A stretch of 64,000 nt of DNA from Leadbetterella lacustris (GTDB lineage Bacteria; Bacteroidota; Bacteroidia; Cytophagales; Spirosomataceae), in contig OZ248436.1 of assembly GCA_965234335.1 (NCBI GenBank), positions 1 to 64,000 on the forward strand. Reading direction: 5' to 3'. Within the stretch, counting starts at the first letter, position 1; every line of letters begins with the position of its first letter. Position numbers and translations under genes: made by a program. The notes under the pieces are model-generated. The model was given only the letters and a program-made list of their open reading frames with translations. It had not been told where the DNA came from and did not search any database. Of the stretch, positions 61,201 through 64,000 are shown piece by piece.

Positions 61201-62916
61201 TTATGCTATCCAAGCCTCGACTTCCTCTTTGCTTGGCATTTTTTCGTCAATTTTTAGTTTTTTACGCATTCCGCCTAAGTCATTGAAGACTTTGTTTGGA
61301 TTGGCCTCTTTCAATGCCGGTATGGTATAAAAGCCCATTTTTTGTAAGGCAGGTACCCAAACTGCAGGCACGCCAGCTGATACGTAATCTTCTGTAGTTG
61401 CTATTTCTACTTTTTTCTCAGGTCGCATTTGTGGGAAGAATAACACCTCTTGTATACTCGCATTGTTGGTCAACATCATAGTCAATCGGTCAATTCCAAT
61501 ACCAATTCCTGCAGTTGGAGGCATTCCGTATTCCAAGGCTCTAATGAAGTCTTCATCCAGGGCCATAGCTTCTTCGTCACCTCGTTCGGCTAGCTTCATT
61601 TGCTCCTCAAAACGCTCCCTTTGGTCTATCGGGTCATTTAATTCAGAATAGGCGTTGGCCACTTCTTTGCCATTTACAAATAACTCAAAACGCTCCACCA
61701 ATCCGGGCTTACTTCTGTGTTTTTTGGTTAGCGGAGACATTTCAACAGGATAGTCGATGATAAAAGTTGGCTGAATCAAGTGTTCTTCCACTTTTTCTCC
61801 AAAAATTTCATCAATTAGTTTGGCCTTACCCATAGTGTCATCTATTTCCATGCCCCATTCTTTACATTTCTGACGAAGTTCTTCTTCTGATGCAGCGTCC
61901 ACATTTACACCAGTATGTTTCTCAATAGCCTCTATAATTGAAAGCCTTTCGAATGGTCCTTGAAAATCAATAATGTTATCTCCAAATGGAAATTTGGTAT
62001 CTTCGTGTACTGCTAAAGCCACCTTTTCGAAAAGTTGCTCTGTAAATTCCATCATCCAGTTATAATCTTTGTAGGCTACGTAGAATTCTAAGGCAGTAAA
62101 CTCTGGGTTGTGGGTACGGTCCATTCCTTCATTTCTGAACATCTTGCCAAACTCATAAACACCATCAAATCCTCCAACAATCAACCTTTTCAGGTACAGT
62201 TCATTTGCGATACGCATAAACAAAGGCATGTCTAACGTATTGTGGTGTGTTTTGAACGGTCTTGCCGCAGCACCGCCATGAATGGGTTGTAAAATCGGGG
62301 TTTCTACTTCTAACCAGCCCTTGTCGTCAAAAACCTGACGCATGGTTCTAATTATCTTGGCTCTTTTTACAAAAATATCACGGTTTTCAGGATTGACGAT
62401 TAAGTCCACATAACGCTGACGAAATCTTTGTTCAGGATCTGTAAAGCCGTCATGTATTTTACCCTCTTCGTCACGTTTTACAACAGGAAGTGGTTTTAAT
62501 GATTTAGAAAGCAATTTGAATGACTTCACATGAATGGATATCTCCCCAGTTTGTGTTTCAAAAACAAAGCCGTTCACGCCAACAATGTCACCGATGTCAA
62601 GAAGTTTTTTGAAAACCGTATTGTACATGGTTTTGTCTTCGCTAGGGCATATCTCGTCTCTGTTTAGATACAATTGTATTCTAGCAGATTCGTCCTGGAT
62701 TTCAGCAAAAGAGGCCGAACCCATTATTCGAAAACTCATCAAACGGCCAGCCACACTCACGTCTTTGAAGTCGAATTTATTGTGTTTCCAGTGTTTGAGT
62801 ATATCCCTCAAACTGGTATTGGTAAGAAAGCCTTCCGCAGGGTATGGCTCTACTCCCAACTTCATCAATTCTTCTCTTTTTTGCCTTCTCAGTATTTCTT
62901 GTTCGCTTAAAAGCAT
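61201..62916 (-). CDS. lysS: Lysyl-tRNA synthetase (class II)
   Basis: A 571-residue class II enzyme charging tRNA-Lys. The N-terminal OB fold has VAGRLMSFRIMGSASFAEIQ; motif 2 FRNEGMDRTHNPEFTALEFY and motif 3 GIGIGIDRLTMML follow. A C-terminal extension after about residue 505 (VSAGVPAVWVPALQKMGF) is longer than in E. coli, as in other Bacteroidota. The open frame begins at 62961, but a -7 box (TAATTTTG) at 62950-62957 and the usual MLLSEQEILRRQKREEL start support ATG 62916. Confidence 0.96.
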   Translation of the reverse strand: MLLSEQEILRRQKREELMKLGVEPYPAEGFLTNTSLRDILKHWKHNKFDFKDVSVAGRLMSFRIMGSASFAEIQDESARIQLYLNRDEICPSEDKTMYNTVFKKLLDIGDIVGVNGFVFETQTGEISIHVKSFKLLSKSLKPLPVVKRDEEGKIHDGFTDPEQRFRQRYVDLIVNPENRDIFVKRAKIIRTMRQVFDDKGWLEVETPILQPIHGGAAARPFKTHHNTLDMPLFMRIANELYLKRLIVGGFDGVYEFGKMFRNEGMDRTHNPEFTALEFYVAYKDYNWMMEFTEQLFEKVALAVHEDTKFPFGDNIIDFQGPFERLSIIEAIEKHTGVNVDAASEEELRQKCKEWGMEIDDTMGKAKLIDEIFGEKVEEHLIQPTFIIDYPVEMSPLTKKHRSKPGLVERFELFVNGKEVANAYSELNDPIDQRERFEEQMKLAERGDEEAMALDEDFIRALEYGMPPTAGIGIGIDRLTMMLTNNASIQEVLFFPQMRPEKKVEIATTEDYVSAGVPAVWVPALQKMGFYTIPALKEANPNKVFNDLGGMRKKLKIDEKMPSKEEVEAWIA

Positions 62917-62949
62917 GGTTTTCTTTAATGGTTTTCTTGAAAAATCGTG

Positions 62950-62957
62950 CAAAATTA
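62950..62957 (-). promoter_or_regulatory. -7 box for lysS
   Basis: TAATTTTG on the minus strand, 33 bases before ATG 62916. Confidence 0.55.
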
Positions 62958-63217
62958 ACAATTTCTGACCGATAATTTACTCAGAATGTCAATTATTATG
63001 CATTTAGTACCTTTGGATAAATATTTTGGTATTATTTGACTTTGTTTTCAAGAAATGACTTTTTTTGTCGTTCTAAGTTAAGAAATTACAATCCGATGTC
63101 GTTTATCATAAATTAGATTTTACGTCCTTCTTCTTCAGATAAGGAATTAGGGCAAGGTTTTTGAGTTAAAAAGCCTTAAGTAAATGACATTGAATTACAA
63201 TCCGAAAAATTCCTCTC

Positions 63218-64000
63218 ATGAAGAAATTTTTATTTCTAGTTTTTATTTTATCAATTTTTCACAACTTTGCTTTTTCGCAAAATATTACTGTCAAGGGTAA
63301 AGTTGTCGATGCCCAGTCTAAGGAAGGATTGCCCTCTTGCAATGTTTTCATAAATGGCTCATCTGTAGGCACAAACTCAGATCTAGACGGAAATTATCAG
63401 TTTAATAATCTTACTGTAAGGGAATTTGATCTTGTTTTTACTTATGTCGGGTATAAATCTGTTTCTAAAAAAATTATTGCGAAAGATCGTGAAACGATAA
63501 GTATGGACGTTGAGTTGGTTCCAACTGATAATTTACTCACGGAAGTGAAGGTAAAATCTAAAAGGGACAAGAAATGGGAAAAACAACTTAAAAAATTTAG
63601 AACTTATTTTCTCGGAGAGAGCAGTTTTGCTGATAAATGCGAAATAGAAAATGCTTGGGTGATTGATTTTGAGGAGAAAGAGGATGGTTTTTATGCTAAA
63701 GCTTTCGAGCCACTAAAAATCAAAAATCTCGCTTTGGGTTATAATATCACATTTGTTTTGACCGACTTTTTTGTGGGTAAAGACATGCACAAACTAGGTG
63801 GGAACGTGTATTTCACAGAAATGACCCCTACAAACAAAGCTATACTTGAAGAATGGTTTGCCAATAGAGCTTTTTCTTATAAGAAATCTCCCGTGTATAT
63901 GTTTAAGTCATTGGTTGATAATAAATTGTCTGAGGCTGGTTTTTCATTGTTTGTACCCAAGCCCGGCTCTAATTCTATCAGAACTGATAATTTTAATGCG
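63218..64000 (+). CDS. Exported carboxypeptidase-regulatory-like domain protein (partial)
   Basis: The 5' part (261 codons) of a gene running off the right edge. A signal peptide (MKKFLFLVFILSIFHNFAFS) is followed by a CarboxypepD_reg-like beta-sandwich (ITVKGKVVDAQSKEGLPSCN, then NVFINGSSVGTNSDLDGNY, to about 105). The remainder (KKWEKQLKKFRTYFLGESSF, then CEIENAWVIDFEE) matches Bacteroidota proteins of unknown role with this layout. It is not a SusC-type receptor as far as visible. Start ATG 63218. Likely an outer-membrane or periplasmic protein. Confidence 0.85.
   Translation, partial: MKKFLFLVFILSIFHNFAFSQNITVKGKVVDAQSKEGLPSCNVFINGSSVGTNSDLDGNYQFNNLTVREFDLVFTYVGYKSVSKKIIAKDRETISMDVELVPTDNLLTEVKVKSKRDKKWEKQLKKFRTYFLGESSFADKCEIENAWVIDFEEKEDGFYAKAFEPLKIKNLALGYNITFVLTDFFVGKDMHKLGGNVYFTEMTPTNKAILEEWFANRAFSYKKSPVYMFKSLVDNKLSEAGFSLFVPKPGSNSIRTDNFNA

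Noticed and set aside
63084..63205. 13-base direct repeat AATTACAATCCGA at 63084 and 63193
   Set aside because: Short and AT-rich; could be chance or a regulatory site, but there is no symmetry or further copy to support it.
1..64000. CRISPR array, rRNA operon, complete prophage
   Set aside because: No regularly spaced repeats, rRNA sequence or phage structural genes were seen anywhere in the window.

Overview
The window looks like a chromosomal segment of a Bacteroidota bacterium, most likely order Cytophagales. The DNA is AT-rich and most genes lack a Shine-Dalgarno sequence. Many starts are preceded by the Bacteroidota -7 box TAnnTTTG. The gene content also fits: Bacteroidota-type MurA with Asp in place of the active-site Cys, DUF4290, DUF4494, PafA phosphatase, CrtZ and LytS/LytTR regulation. 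Genus-level assignment is not possible from this sequence alone.

Layout. (1) Positions 1-3990 are an accessory region: the 3' end of an IS66-type transposase, a probable gene remnant, a HEPN-like protein, a decayed ISXO2/IS1595-type transposase, a large (161 bp) imperfect inverted repeat followed by a Cys-containing 77-codon ORF, an uncharacterised 257-aa protein and a coiled-coil protein. It ends at a tRNA-Asp gene, a common integration site. (2) 3991-12000: tRNA-Asp, ileS, a TRIC-type channel, waaA (Kdo transferase), a DUF2520 oxidoreductase and an orphan ParA. (3) 12073-15917: a surface-glycan cluster on the minus strand (WbsX-like, FkbM methyltransferase, two GT2 enzymes). (4) 15994-28606: mostly housekeeping (methylmalonyl-CoA epimerase, mutS, HDAC-like deacetylase, frr-pyrH, EamA transporter, thioredoxin-fold proteins, lipase-like hydrolase), a RelE-type toxin whose antitoxin frame is interrupted, MscS, and an RsmF-like protein that has lost its catalytic cysteines. 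(5) 28757-32079: a second small glycan cluster (two glycosyltransferases and another WbsX). (6) 32473-38903: an unusual thiolase with an AMP-binding ligase, a TonB receptor, queD, lpxB and a lipoprotein. (7) 38988-43939: sufB alone, a Xre-RES toxin-antitoxin pair, an SDR, mtgA, a YjbR protein and DUF4494. (8) 44027-53711: ROK kinase, glycerate kinase, LytTR/LytS pair, phosphatase, thioesterase, patatin, MFS, crtZ and pafA. (9) 53749-64000: hydrolase, M16 peptidase, DUF4290-murA, DEAD-box helicase, lysS and the start of an exported carboxypeptidase-regulatory-domain protein.

Envelope and glycan genes dominate: waaA and lpxB for lipid A/Kdo, murA and mtgA for peptidoglycan, and two WbsX-containing glycosylation clusters. 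No CRISPR array, rRNA operon or complete insertion sequence was seen. The least explained parts are the structured repeat with its two neighbouring uncharacterised ORFs (1298-2589), the cysteine-less RsmF homologue (27254-28606), and the thiolase that lacks both a standard start codon and the usual second catalytic cysteine (32473-33585).
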